A DNA stretch of 64,000 nt from Pyropia haitanensis (GCA_008729055.1 SDUX01000008.1:62001-126000); one strand, 5' to 3'; counted from the stretch's first letter, positions 23,128 through 33,704 are shown. Notes: generated by a model not told the origin, from the sequence alone. Numbers and translations are program-made.

Positions 23128-24456
23128 ATGGGCTATCCCCCGGCGGTTGTGCCTAACGCGGGCTTGAACGCCACCCCGCCTCTCCCCCACCGCCGTCACC
23201 TTCGCTGCGCAGCACGGGCTCGAGCGCCAGCGCCCGGGGACCCCGAGCCCCCCACCCCGGACGTGCTGCTGGCGGTTCTGGCCACTGCTGCTCGTGGGGG
23301 GGCGGCGGCGCGGGGGCCCCGCACTCCGCACCGGCCGCCACCGCCAACGCCGCCACCGCTTCCCCCACCGACGTCGATGCGGTACCACCCGGCACTTCGT
23401 GGCGTCTTTCGTACCCCCGATGAGCCGGCGTTGGTTGAAAGACTGTCGGTGGGGCGGCTGCAGGGAGTGGCGGAGGCGGCGGCGACACCTCCCCCCCCGG
23501 TATACGCGCCTCCAGAGGATCACCCGCCGCCAGTGGCGGCGACGACGGCGGCATCGGCAACAGTAGGGGCGACCACTACCGCCGCCCCTATGGGGACATG
23601 GGATCGCCCGCCGGCAGGCGTGGCATTCGAAGCGGACGCCAACGCCGCTCCACCCCGTCGGTGTGGTGACACTCCACCGCTGCAACCCGCCGCAGCCGTG
23701 GTGTTGCCATCTGCACGGCCACTGGCGCGGGCGCCGCTTGCATCCCCTCTGAGCCGTATCCGAGAGGCGCCACGAGGGGGACACGCTTGGAGAGCAACCT
23801 CCACCGCCAGCGGCGGTGGTGCTGTTGACCTTGCAAAGTCGGCCACTCGTGCTGGGTACGCGCGCCCCCCCCTGCACCACCCAGCTCAGCGCGGCCCGGA
23901 GACTGCCGCCGTTGGGTGGCCCGCCGGCGAGGGCGGATCCCCCATTGACCGTGTGGGCGGGCCTGGTGGCGAGTGCGCGGGCGCATCCGCGACCGCGGCG
24001 GGAGCGGCAGCGGAGGCGATGGCGACAGCTGCAGGAGCGGCGACGCTGGCCGCGGCGGCAGCAGCAACGGCGATGGTAAGAGCAGAGTGGTTGGGCGCCG
24101 CCGCAGCCCCCCCAAACACCCCTCGATCGGAGGTGGCGCCGACGGGTGCAATCAACGTTGATCACCGGGTCGGCGGCGTCGACAGTCGTGTCGACAGCGG
24201 CGGCGGTCATGGCGGCAGAACAGGCGGTGGCCCCGCCTCCGCCTCCCCCCCCCTTCCACTTGTGTGTCCTCGCAGCGGGTGCACGTTTGCGACCCGCCGG
24301 CGGAGCCAGCTGACCCGCCACCACAACAGGGTGCACCTGCGGCTCAAGCCGCACGCGTGTGGGGTGTGCGGTCGGCACTTTGCGTCGCGGTCGGACCGGA
24401 AGAAGCACGCGGAGGCGCACCACCGGGGGATGGGAGAGTCCAGGGAGGGGAGTTAA
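23128..24456 (+). CDS. C2H2 zinc-finger protein 2
   Basis: Paralogue of the protein at 11103-14069 and intact in one frame. The ATG at 23128 lies in a good context (GATACCATGGG); earlier in-frame ATG at 22945 is an alternative. The protein is 442 residues, mostly Ala/Pro/Thr-rich with islands such as RYHPALRGVFRTPDEPALVE (residues near 85-105), and ends with two fingers at about 24265-24420: C-x4-C-x12-H-x4-H and C-x2-C-x12-H-x3/4-H, linked by HLRLKPHAC. The QLTRHHNRVHLRL and FASRSDRK stretches are shared with zinc-finger protein 1. The function is presumably nucleic-acid binding in the nucleus; a target cannot be told. Confidence 0.75.
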   Translation: MGYPPAVVPNAGLNATPPLPHRRHLRCAARARAPAPGDPEPPTPDVLLAVLATAARGGAAARGPRTPHRPPPPTPPPLPPPTSMRYHPALRGVFRTPDEPALVERLSVGRLQGVAEAAATPPPPVYAPPEDHPPPVAATTAASATVGATTTAAPMGTWDRPPAGVAFEADANAAPPRRCGDTPPLQPAAAVVLPSARPLARAPLASPLSRIREAPRGGHAWRATSTASGGGAVDLAKSATRAGYARPPLHHPAQRGPETAAVGWPAGEGGSPIDRVGGPGGECAGASATAAGAAAEAMATAAGAATLAAAAAATAMVRAEWLGAAAAPPNTPRSEVAPTGAINVDHRVGGVDSRVDSGGGHGGRTGGGPASASPPLPLVCPRSGCTFATRRRSQLTRHHNRVHLRLKPHACGVCGRHFASRSDRKKHAEAHHRGMGESREGS

Positions 24457-26997
24457 GCTGGGGAAATGCGCGGGGGAGAGAGGGAAGGTTGGGAGAGCGG
24501 GAGGCGGCGCGTCCGTCAAAGACGCCTGCGGCCAAGGAGACTCCGACCGCGGCCTCACAAGAGATGCGGCGATCGCGAGGGGGGGCACGCCACCGCAGTG
24601 GCGGGGACGGCGGTCCGCGTTGACCCTGGCGGCGGCGGCTTGCGTGGTCGGCGCAGCCACCGCGACGCGGCGCCCACCATGGGGTTCTGTGCGGCGGGTC
24701 CGACACGGCCCGGCCAGTCCCCACACGCGCGCTGAAGGACCTCCATACAAGGTCAGGGCTGGTCTCCACGGGCTTCAACCTCCCAAGAAAACAGCCGCGC
24801 TGTGCAAGGCACCCCCCTGCCGCCGCCCTCTGCGCCACCAGGCGGCGGACGCGTGACGCGGGCGGGGGGCTCGCACTCGTGACGGCGAGAAAACCGATCG
24901 AATGGACGAGTACCCTGTGTTTTTCTCCTCTGTTTTTTTTTCCTATTTTCAATGCCGCGACCCGTCGTCATTGTGCCGAGGTGAACGTCAATTCGGCAAG
25001 CGCGGCAGCGGCGGTCGTCACCCACGACCCCCCTCCCCCCTCCCAGCCAGGTCGGCCAGCGCCATCCACACCTCGCAGACGACGCGCGACGGCGACAGCG
25101 ACAAGACGCCCCCCCACCCCCACCCACGGAGAAGCACGCAGCCCCATCGAGATGGGCATCCGGCAGGCGCCCGCGGCCGTTGGCACCGCTGTCGGCGCCG
25201 CGCTTTCCCACAGCGACGGTGCGCGCCACGGTCGCCCCATGGCGCCAGCGCATCGGCAGCGGATGCTGGCGCCGATGGTACGGCGGGGGCGGTCGCGGCG
25301 GAGGCGGCGGCCGACAACGCCCTGCCGCTGCCGAGGTTGGCGCCGCCGCCGCCGCCGCCGCCGCTCCCCCTCGCCGCTGCCAACGGCGGCACCCCCCACC
25401 CCCCCTCCCCCCCCCCTATCCGCTATCTCTCGCGTCGGTGTACGACGCTCGTACCAGAGTGGTAGCGGCGGTGCTCCCTACTACCACCGCCTTGTTGGCC
25501 GGGCGGACGTGCGCCGCGACGGCGACGGCCGCAGCCCCTCGCGGCAGCGATGTGCAAAGTGGGGTAGGCTCCCCGCAAACCACCGTGATGGCATGGACAC
25601 CCCGAGCAGCTGCGAGCGCCCGCCTGCCCTCGGAGAACGGGACGACAAGTCGGTAAAGGCGGACAAGGACGCGGCCGCCGCGCAAGGGGCATCAGACGAG
25701 GTGCTGAGGGAGCAGCCGCCACTGTTTCGACGAGTGCGGTGATGGCTGGGCCGGCGTGGGGCGACCCGCCCCCCTTCAGATCCCCCCTCCCACTCCTCAC
25801 CGCCACCAGGGCGGCTGCGTCGATCAGCGAGTGGTCGACGGACGCGTCGTCTACGGCAGGGACTCTCACCGCCGCGCTGCCCGTCTTGGCGAGGGCTGTC
25901 GTCATATCCATCTGAGTGGCGAGCATCACGACCAAGAGGTGGCGCACCCCCGCAGAAAAGTGCGACCATGGCCGCAGAGACGAGTCGGCTGCGCCCCTGT
26001 AGCAGGTGCTGCCAGAGAGTGGCCGCCGCGACGGGGGCGGCTCGCGGGGAGCAGCAATCGTTGTTGACGTCGCGGCAACTATCAAGATGGATCCATTGCT
26101 CGAGTCACAGGGGGAGGGGGGGGGAAGATGCAGCACTGCCACCGAGATGCTTCTCCCCCCCCCCTCGCCGCCGCCACCACCACCGCCGCCGCCGACGCCG
26201 CTGTTGCCGTTACCGCCGCCGCTGCTTCCACAGTGGAGAGGAGTTGGGCGAGTCAGCTCGACGTCGTTGCCGCTGACGCCCCAGTGGTGCTTGGCCGGGC
26301 CCCGCAAGAGGAGCCCCTTGACGAGAGACTTGCAAATTGACGCCACTTGCACGGCGCTTGGTCATGTGAGCTTGACATTGTCGTCCACTACCTTGTCGAG
26401 CGTATCATCGTAGTCTTTGCCGAGGGAGCAGAAGGGCGTTTGGCCGCGCATCTGCTAAGCATGGAGCAGAGAAAAAGAGAAGAGCTCACAATAGCATCGC
26501 TCTTGCGCATCAAGGGAACAAAAAAGGCCTGAATGAGAAGCAAGGTAGTTGAGGTGGTGGTCTCGGTGGCTGATGACTCGGCCGCCGACCGAGCAGCCAC
26601 GAAAGCATCGATCGCGTCGGCGGCAGACTCCAGCGTGGCTTTTTCTTCCACAAAAGCGGCCGTCAAGGCCGCGCTCGTACATGGTGCCACCCCCACCACG
26701 GGGCCGTCGTTGACCGACGGTCAATTGGCGGATGCCTCTCTGCACGGGTCGAAAGGAGCTCCACTTGCAGCGGCTTGGTGCCCGCCGTCCGTCGCGGCTG
26801 ACGGCGCAACAGGCCGCCGCGTCGGCAAAGGAGTCTCCACAGCAGACTAAACACAGCTAAGCAAGTTGAACTAGGGACAGGTACGACAGCAGTCCGTCCA
26901 CGACGCACGGGGACACGAACTCAGAAACACACGCCGATGCAAAATTTATAGATTACAGAATATGAAAGTAATAAACTTCGCTGTGAACACAAGCAAA
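24457..26997. other. Unresolved stretch between zinc-finger gene 2 and tRNA-Lys
   Basis: Composition is less extreme than elsewhere (26340-26997 is the most balanced part). Several segments have codon-like structure with GT and AG sites nearby on either strand, for example GTGGCG|GTGAGG on the minus strand near 25806-25801, and AGTCG|GTAAAG on the plus strand near 25653. I cannot assemble a protein of known family. A multi-exon gene is possible; the strand is undecided. Confidence 0.4.
26533..26850 (+). CDS. Unrecognised 105-codon open frame
   Basis: ATG at 26533, stop TAA at 26848-26850. The product is Ala/Ser/Val-rich with no domain known to me. Codons follow a purine-any-pyrimidine pattern, though the opposite strand also has an open frame here. 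Immediately upstream the same frame is open from 26347 to a single TGA at 26530-26532, and that segment also looks protein-like (SMEQRKREELTIASLL). It may be part of an exon, a decayed gene or chance. Confidence 0.25.
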   Translation: MRSKVVEVVVSVADDSAADRAATKASIASAADSSVAFSSTKAAVKAALVHGATPTTGPSLTDGQLADASLHGSKGAPLAAAWCPPSVAADGATGRRVGKGVSTAD

Positions 26998-27087
26998 GCC
27001 GGGTTAGCTCAGTCGGTAACATCTCCATCGGTCCAGAGCGCCAGACTCTTAATCTGGTGGTCGGGGGTTCGAGCCCCCCACTCGGTG
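26998..27087 (+). tRNA. tRNA-Lys (CTT) with 17-nt insertion in the D-loop
   Basis: All arms can be drawn: acceptor GCCGGGT with ACTCGGT (27080-27086), D-stem GCTC (27007-27010) with GAGC (27036-27039), anticodon stem CCAGA/TCTGG (27041-27045, 27053-27057) around loop CTCTTAA with anticodon CTT at 27048-27050, T-stem GGGGG/CCCCC around TTCGAGC, discriminator G at 27087. The D-loop would be the normal AGTCGGTA if 27018-27034 (AACATCTCCATCGGTCC) were removed, so I interpret that segment as an ectopic intron. TCGGT is repeated on both sides of it. G1 pairs with U72 as a wobble. A-box and B-box are intact, and a T5 run follows at 27093-27097. Confidence 0.9.
27018..27034 (+). other. Putative ectopic tRNA intron in the D-loop
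   Basis: Seventeen nucleotides between AGTCGGT and AGAGC of the D-arm. Its removal restores a canonical eight-base D-loop. Red-algal nuclear tRNAs are known to carry introns at non-canonical sites cut from bulge-helix-bulge structures; exact ends here could shift because TCGGT is duplicated. Confidence 0.65.
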
Positions 27088-27092
27088 CTTCC

Positions 27093-27097
27093 TTTTT
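27093..27097 (+). terminator. RNA polymerase III terminator of tRNA-Lys
   Basis: A run of five T residues begins six bases after the discriminator base. Confidence 0.8.
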
Positions 27098-27954
27098 GTT
27101 CATGGCCACTGCTGAACGTCGCTCTCAATTCATCTGCAGACAGTATGCCGCCGACGTACGGGCCGACACGCATGCCCCTGCTGCCGTTGCCACCGCCGCC
27201 GCGATCACCAACGCGATTGTGCACGCCGGAGTTTGTGCCAGGAGACCTCCGGACAAGAGCAGGGGCGACTGATGGCATCTCGCCCAAGTTGTCAATGCCA
27301 GACACGGTAGATGGCGGGGGTGGCGCCTGCGCCTTACTTCGCTCGCCACCCTTCATGAACTGCAACTAGCTTCTACGCCCCTCACCTATTGTGCGAACTT
27401 GACCTGCACCAATCATTTGAAGTGAGGTGAGCAAGTGCTCGTCGTGCTGCGGCCTCCAGCCAGGCACCTCCAACCACACAGCGACCGTGTCATATGGTGA
27501 GCCACCGCATCGTCCACCACGTCCCAAACAGTCGTGCTCCTTCCTACCAACCTTCAGCAATCAACCTCCTAGCGGTCCGACGACTGTGGTAATGCAGAAC
27601 GAGGCCGTGAAGCACTACGGGAAGAAAACTCATTCTAAGACCATGTTCGCGCATATCCTGTCTCGATCGTCGGACCCCCGTCGGACCGCCCTGGGTGGTG
27701 GCAATCACACATTATTATGCCCTGGCTCCAACGCGCGCGCGGATAGAACACCCGCGCAAAGCCCCAAGCGCGATCGGTGCAACCACCGGTTCGGTCGTGC
27801 GGTCGTGGCCCAACGTGCATGACACCCACGACACGGGGCACGCTGTCACTGTCCGTGTCATTTCGAGCGTCGGTGCGACAGGTGACGACAGGTGAGTACG
27901 GCCTCCCATCGTGGACCCGCGCAGAATGGTACCCTCCCCCTCCCCTTTCCCCCC

Positions 27955-28041
27955 CACCACCGACGCCGCGCCCCCACCCCCCCCACCACCCACGCCGCGC
28001 CCCCACCCCCCCCACCACCCACGCCGCGCCCCCCTCCCCCC
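27955..28041. repeat. 29-bp tandem repeat, three units
   Basis: CACCACCSACGCCGCGCCCC-type units begin at 27955, 27984 and 28013, exactly 29 bases apart, with nearly identical sequence. Confidence 0.9.
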
Positions 28042-28411
28042 CACCCCCCTTGACCCGCCGTTGCTTACCCCTTCTCTGCCCGCGCCCGTCTCGATCTCTT
28101 CACAGCAGGTCTTGTGGCGTGGTGGCGGCGGCGTCACCGACGGTCTCCCCATCGCGACCGACACCGTCGCTACCATTGGGCGCATGGATCGTCCCCCCCG
28201 CCCGCCCCCCACCCTTTGCCCCATCGCCGTCCTTATGGCGGCGGGCTGACCAGCGGCGCGTGGCGGGGGGCGGCGGCGACCTGGGGGGCTGCCACCCTCC
28301 CTCCCGGCGCGCCACCCCGCGTTTCGCCCCCCCGCCTTTGTCGCCGCCGGTGGCAGCAGGGGCGGCGGCGGCGGGTGCGGTGGCGGCGGCGGCGGCGGCG
28401 GCGGCGGGTGC

Positions 28412-28512
<101 letters not shown>

Positions 28513-28632
28513 GGCCGGCGCTGGCGGCATCTGTGACTGCGGCAGCGTTGGCGAGGTGGACGGCGCAGCCGTTGTGGTGACTGCCGCGGCCGGCGGGCGG
28601 GACGGCGGGCGGGTGGCGGCGGCGGGCGGGCT

Positions 28633-28667
28633 GGCGGGCGGGCGGGCGGGCGGGCGGGCGGGCGGGC
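28633..28667. repeat. (GGGC)n microsatellite
   Basis: About nine uninterrupted GGGC units. Confidence 0.9.
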
Positions 28668-28847
28668 AAGCGGGTGGGCGGGACTTGTTCGGGAAGGGGG
28701 GGGGGGAGCGCAACGCTGGGGCGCGTCCGCCTCACTCATCAAAGGCAGCGGCGGGCGGGGGGGGAGCGCCACGCGGGGGCGCATCCGCCGCGCCCGCCGA
28801 AGGTAGCGGCGGGCGGCGGCTGTGGCCGGCGGGCGGCGGCGGCGGCA

Positions 28848-28881
<34 letters not shown>

Positions 28882-29755
28882 AGACAGCGGGGGGGCGGAC
28901 CGCGTCGACGGCCGGCCGCGGCCGGCCGCCCGCCGGCGTCCCCCCGCGGGTGCACGGTCGGTTCCCCCCCCTTTCCCCCCCGCTCCCCTCGGCCCCAACG
29001 CGGGCGGGTGGCGGCACCGCCAACGGCGCCCGCGGGCGGCGCGGCGCGGGGGAGGGCCGGGGCGAGGGGGCCGGGCACGGGATGGGGCCCGCGTGCGGGG
29101 CGCCTGCGAGGGAGGGGGCGGCCGGCGGCGGCGGCGGGCGGCGGAACGCCGGCGGCCGGCGGCGGTCGCACGCCCCGCCCTTGCCGGCGTTGTCGCCGAC
29201 GGCGGCTGGGGCGGCGGTGGCGGGGGCGGGGGCCACGCCGCAGCCGTGGCTGCCACTCGACCTGCCGGGGAGGGGGGGGGGGGGCCAAGGCGGGCGGGGG
29301 GGGGGGGGGCGCCGACGGGCGGTCCCCAACGGGCGTGCACGGGGCGGCGGCGGCGGCGAGGCGGGTGGGGCAGGGGCGGTAGCGGGTGCTCCCGCCGCCG
29401 CCGACGCTGTGGCGGCGGCGATGGTGGCGGCCGCCGTGGTGGGGGGGGGGGCGCCGTGGTGGCTGCCGCGGCTGCGATGGCGGCGCCCGCTGTGGCGGGG
29501 GTGGGGGCGCCGTGGTGGTGGCAGCCGCCGCGGTGGCGGCGCCCAACGTGGTGTCGTGGTGGGGCCGGCGGCGGCGGCGGCGACGGGGCGGTGCCGCCGC
29601 CGCTGCGGGCGGGGGGGCGACGGCCGCGGCGGGGTCGTGCGGCTCGTCGTCGTCCGCTCCCATCGCTGACACCACCCGCCCGGCCGCTGACACCACCCGC
29701 CGCCGCCGCCGCGACCGCCGCCGCCACCACCGTCGCCCGCACCCCCGCAGGTGCG

Positions 29756-30700
29756 GCGGGCCCTGCTGGCGCGGCGGGCGCCGGCCCGGCGGTGGTGACA
29801 GGGCCCGTCGCCGCCGTTGTCGTCCGCCCGCGGGAGAGCTTGCCGAGGCGGGCGCAGACGTGGGAGGTTACCCCGGCGGCACAGGCGGCGGTCGCGGGTG
29901 GTGGGGGGTGGCGGGGCGTTGGCAGCCGTGGTTGCCGCGCCGAGGGTGGTGACGGTGGCGGCGTCGGTGGCGGCGGCTGGGGCGGCCACGGCGGCGGCGT
30001 CGGCGCTGGCGGGGTGTGGGGGGGTGCAGTCTTGGCGGGCAGGCGGGCGGCGGCTGCTGCCGCTGCGGTGGCGGCGACGAGGGGGTGCCGCCGCCGCTGC
30101 GGGTGGCGGCGGCAGCGCCAACGGCGAGCGGTGCAGCGCCGGCCGCCCCCACCGCTGGCCCCATCCGCCGCCGCCGCCACCACCACCGCCGCCCTCACCC
30201 CCACCGCCGCGGCGGGCCCTGCCGGCGCGGCGATCGCCGGCGCGGCGGTGGCGACGGGTCCCGCCGCCGCCGCCGTCCGCCCGCCAGCGTGTTTGCAGGG
30301 GTGGAAAGGGACTTGGGGGGCGACCCCGGTGGCGGCGCGAGACGCGGGTGGTCAGAGGCGGCGGGGCGGTGGCGACGGAGGTGGTGGCGGCGACAGCGGT
30401 GGCGGCCGTGGTGGCGGCGGCGACGGCGGGGACCGAGCTGGCGGGGTGGGTCTGGGGGGGGTCTGGGGGTGGGGGTACGGCGGCGGCGACGGCGGGCGCA
30501 GCGGCGACGGGACTGCGCCGCCACCACTGCGGGCGGCCCGCCCCCACCGCCGGCGCTACCCGCCTCCGCCACCTCCACCGCCACCGCCGTCCGCAGCTCC
30601 GCCGCCGCTGCCCGCCCGGCGTCGCAGTTGGCGAGAGGGACGGCGGCGTGGGGGACACCCCGGGCTGCGGCTGCGGCGGCGGCGGGCGTGCAGGCTGGGA
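29756..30700. repeat. Degenerate long tandem repeat, about three copies
   Basis: Landmarks recur in order: a GGCGGGCCCTG block at about 29756 and 30210, and an acidic/Trp-coding block ending in ACCCC at about 29845, 30302 and 30635, giving spacings near 455 and 333 bases. In plus-strand translation two copies share GPAGAA.. and VTGP/ATGP segments in the same frame. The third copy is shorter and in another frame. Confidence 0.5.
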
Positions 30701-31064
30701 GGCGGCGAGGCGGTGGCGGCGGCAGTGACCGCACCGACAGCGGTGGCGGCCGTGCTGGCGCCGGCGGTGGCAACTGCGGCGGAGCCGGCGGCGGCGGAGG
30801 CGTTGGCGGGGTGCTTGGGCGTGCCGTCTGTGCGGGGGGGTGGCTGCGTCTTCAGGCATGGAAGCAGATGGACCGGAGCACGCGCTCCCGTTTCCCGTAG
30901 GAAGTTCGTACAAAGAACCCCGCGCGCTTCACGGCAGACGCTTGGAATCACTCGAAAAGGTCACACGCCCAGAAAGGCCCCCCGCCCCTCACAAGAAAAC
31001 GAGCCGCATCAGTGGGCGGCGAGCCCGCGTGCCGCCCATGCGCTCAGCCCCCAGCGCCCGCCCT

Positions 31065-32090
31065 CTAGAGCAGCTCCGCCTGTGCCTCGAGAGCGTCTTC
31101 AATCACCGGCGTCACGGCAGCCAGCTCCGCCTCATCTGGCACGACCAAGATGCCGTCCCCCCCCGCGCCCTGGGCAGTGCGCGCCACCAGGACGACAGGG
31201 TCGCAGGGCGTACACACATAGTAGCGGACACTGTCGACGCAAAACTCGGCCAACACCTGCACCTCCTCGCTGCCCTCCACCACCTCCTCGTCGTCTTCAT
31301 CACCCGTGGCGGCCACGGCGGCGGCCTCGGCCATGGTGTGATCTCCTGTCGCTGGCTCAACTGCCTTATCCTCCTCTTCCTCCTCGTCGTCGTCGTCGTC
31401 ATCATCCGCCAAGTCTTCGGCGGTCAACACAAACGCGGTCCGGTGAAGCGTCCAGTCATTCTCCGCCATCACCGAGTACGCCGTGGGGAACAGCGCATCC
31501 AGGGTAGCCTCGTCGTCGATAGGCGCCAGCACGTCTTCCCCATCCTCAACCGTCATGGTGGCAATCACCACCGGCTCGTCCCGTGGCGCACAAACAGCGT
31601 ACGAGGTGCCGCGCGCCACAACGGTGTGGGTCACCACTGCGGGGAGGCTCCGGCCCGTCACCACGTCGCGGACAATGACGCGCTCTGCTTCATCCTCGCC
31701 CTCGTCGTCGCCGCCGCCGCCGCTGCCGCCGCCGCCACCAGCTGCACCACCACCACCACCACCAGTCGTGCTGCTGCTGCTGCTGCTGCTCTTCCTGCTG
31801 CTGGTGTTGCCAATTCCGTTCCCGCTGCCGCTACCCCGTGGTGGCCCCGCAGTGGAGCCCCCAAAGCAGCAGGGCACCACATGTGGTGACAGCGGGGCGA
31901 CGACGCCAACGACAGCAGCAGAAGCGGCGGCAGCAGCGGCGGCGGTGGCGCCGCCAAAATATTGTCCCGCCGCGGCAGCGGCAACAGCCAGACTGCCCCG
32001 CCCGGTGCGTGGCGGCCGGCGGCGGCAAGCCGCGGCGCTGGTGGTGGTGGGGAGGGCGGTCACCGCCGGGGCGGCGGGGAAGAAAGCCAT
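31065..32090 (-). CDS. DUF3727-type plastid protein
   Basis: 341 residues, single exon, intact. The ATG at 32090 begins a hydrophobic/Ser/Arg leader (MAFFPAAPAVTALPTTT) consistent with a plastid transit peptide; the frame is open further upstream but without an ATG. After a Gly/Ser linker there are two related beta-rich modules: VIVRDVVTGRSLPAVV ... YAVCAPRDEPVVIA and, after a run of Asp/Glu (31372-31411), VQVLAEF ... YYVCTPCDPVVLVA. The C/T-P-D-PV pattern in both modules is what I recall of the cyanobacterial/plastid DUF3727 family, whose biochemical role is unknown. Stop codon at 31065-31067. Divergent from HACD with 449 bases between the start codons. Confidence 0.65.
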   Translation of the reverse strand: MAFFPAAPAVTALPTTTSAAACRRRPPRTGRGSLAVAAAAAGQYFGGATAAAAAAASAAVVGVVAPLSPHVVPCCFGGSTAGPPRGSGSGNGIGNTSSRKSSSSSSSTTGGGGGGAAGGGGGSGGGGDDEGEDEAERVIVRDVVTGRSLPAVVTHTVVARGTSYAVCAPRDEPVVIATMTVEDGEDVLAPIDDEATLDALFPTAYSVMAENDWTLHRTAFVLTAEDLADDDDDDDEEEEEDKAVEPATGDHTMAEAAAVAATGDEDDEEVVEGSEEVQVLAEFCVDSVRYYVCTPCDPVVLVARTAQGAGGDGILVVPDEAELAAVTPVIEDALEAQAELL

Positions 32091-32539
32091 GCGAGGGGCA
32101 GGTGTGAAGAGGAGGGGGGTGGTCGGGCAAACAGCGGATCCGTGGCGGCGGCGTCGGTAGCACCGTGGGGACGGGCGCAGGGATGCGGTAGTGTCGGAGC
32201 TGCCGTCCTGGACCACGGCGACCGAGCAGAGAAGCCCAGAGCCAAATCTGGGGGCCGACCCGCCGTGGACTCGCCAATGCGTACAGTAGCCCGCCTCCAC
32301 CGTGACGGAATGAATGGGCATGACCACGGGATCATTGAGCGAACGCACGGTCGCTTCGGAAGGCGCGCTCCGCGACGCACTCCAGTGTGCTACGCTCGTT
32401 GGCCTCATCCACTCCCTCCCCTCCTCCGACACTCACCCCACGGCTGGCGCCCGCGCGTTGGACGGAGGATACCGGAGCGTTACCGGTCGCCGCTGCCTCG
32501 GCGTGCCCCTTTCTTCTTTCCGTGTCAATTTTTTGTGCC
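32091..32539. promoter_or_regulatory. Divergent promoter region, DUF3727 / HACD
   Basis: The two ATGs face away from each other across this region. It is of moderate GC. A T6 run (32529-32534) lies just before the HACD ATG. No clear TATA box. Confidence 0.5.
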
Positions 32540-33704
32540 ATGGCCATGACGGCCGCCCGGGCGTACCTGCTCGTGTACAACGCGGCTATGTGCTGCGGGT
32601 GGTAGGTGTGGCCGGCGGGATGAGAATGCAACACCCTCTTGTGTTTTTTTTTAATTTTGGCTGGTGTTCTTATGCCGCCGCGGTCCCTGATGCTGGGCGC
32701 CCTCGTCGCGGGTGACCTCGTGGGTGAGGGGCACTGTCCATACAGCAACGTCCGGTTGGTGGGGGGGGGGGCGGTGGCGGCCGCGGCGGTGGCACGTCGG
32801 CATGCTGCGCAGGCGTAACACACCGCCCGGTGGGTGGCCATAGCGGCTGCACTGTGCCGGTAGCGTCGCTGCCGCACAGCTTCTGGCGGGGCCGGACGAC
32901 TGACGCCTCCCTCCTCCCCCCCCGTTGCTGTGTCCTGTGTGATGGCGGCCCAACCTCTCGGCATTCTTCGCCCCTTCCCCGCCGTGCTCTCTTGTTCCAC
33001 GGCCGTCCTCACACACCCCCTCCGTCACCCCCCGGGTGCCGCCTCCCCCTGCAACGCCGCCCAGGGCCTACATCCTTGTCCGGCTGCTGTGGACGGTGGC
33101 GGTCCACCCCCCCGCGCCCGGCCCCGGCTACTCCCACACCCCCGTCTATGACGCGGTCTCCCCCGCGCTGCGGGTCTTCCAGACGGGCGCGGTGGCGGAA
33201 GTGGCCCACGCCGCCACTGGCCTCGTGCGCACGCCCGCCGCGACGACAGCCCTGCAGGTGAGCTCCCGCCTCTTCCTCCTCTGGCCCATCCTCGAGGGCC
33301 TTGCCCCCGTCCGTGGCCGCGCCGCGGTGGCGACCATGGTCGGCGCGTGGGCAGCGACGGAGGTGCCCCGCTACGCTTTTTACGCCGTCGGCGCGGCGTC
33401 GGGCAGCGCTGCAGTGCCCCGCTGGCTGGTGTGGCTCCGCTACACCACCTTCCTGCCGCTCTATCCGCTGGGCGCGGGGAGTGAGGTGGCGTTGATCCTT
33501 GCGGCGCTGCCGGTGATCGCCCGCGCTCGGGGGGCCTACCTCAGCATCGCTATGCCCAATGCGTGGAACGTGGCGTTTGATTTCTGGACGTGGTGCGTGT
33601 TTATCGTGTTCATGTACGTGCCGGGCCTGCCGTTTATGTACATGCATATGATGCGGCAGCGGAGCAAGGCACTGGGGGGAGGAAAGAAGAATAAGGCCGC
33701 GTGA
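32540..33704 (+). CDS. HACD: Very-long-chain (3R)-3-hydroxyacyl-CoA dehydratase (PHS1/PTPLA/PAS2 family)
   Basis: ER membrane enzyme catalysing the third step of very-long-chain fatty-acid elongation. Two exons: 32540-32601 (MAMTAARAYLLVYNAAMCCG) and 33065-33704; joining TG|G restores the tryptophan of the family's GWAYIL/GWSYVL motif. Exon 2 shows LQVSSRLFLLW, TEVPRYAFYA and LRYTTFLPLYPLGAGSE, where the Tyr and the Glu seven residues later are the catalytic pair. Several hydrophobic segments follow and the C-terminus ends with a KKNK-type lysine motif suited to ER retention. 233 residues, normal for the family. Two ATGs (32540, 32546) lie in the same frame; the first follows TGCCATGG and is used. 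Confidence 0.9.
32602..33064 (+). other. HACD intron (463 nt)
   Basis: 5' site GTAGGT, 3' site CGCCGCCCAG. It contains a T-run (32643-32653) and splits a tryptophan codon after its second base. Confidence 0.9.

Noticed and set aside
28556..31507. 983-codon plus-strand open frame
   Set aside because: It begins without an ATG, consists of Gly/Ala/Arg low complexity and runs antisense into the end of the DUF3727 gene.
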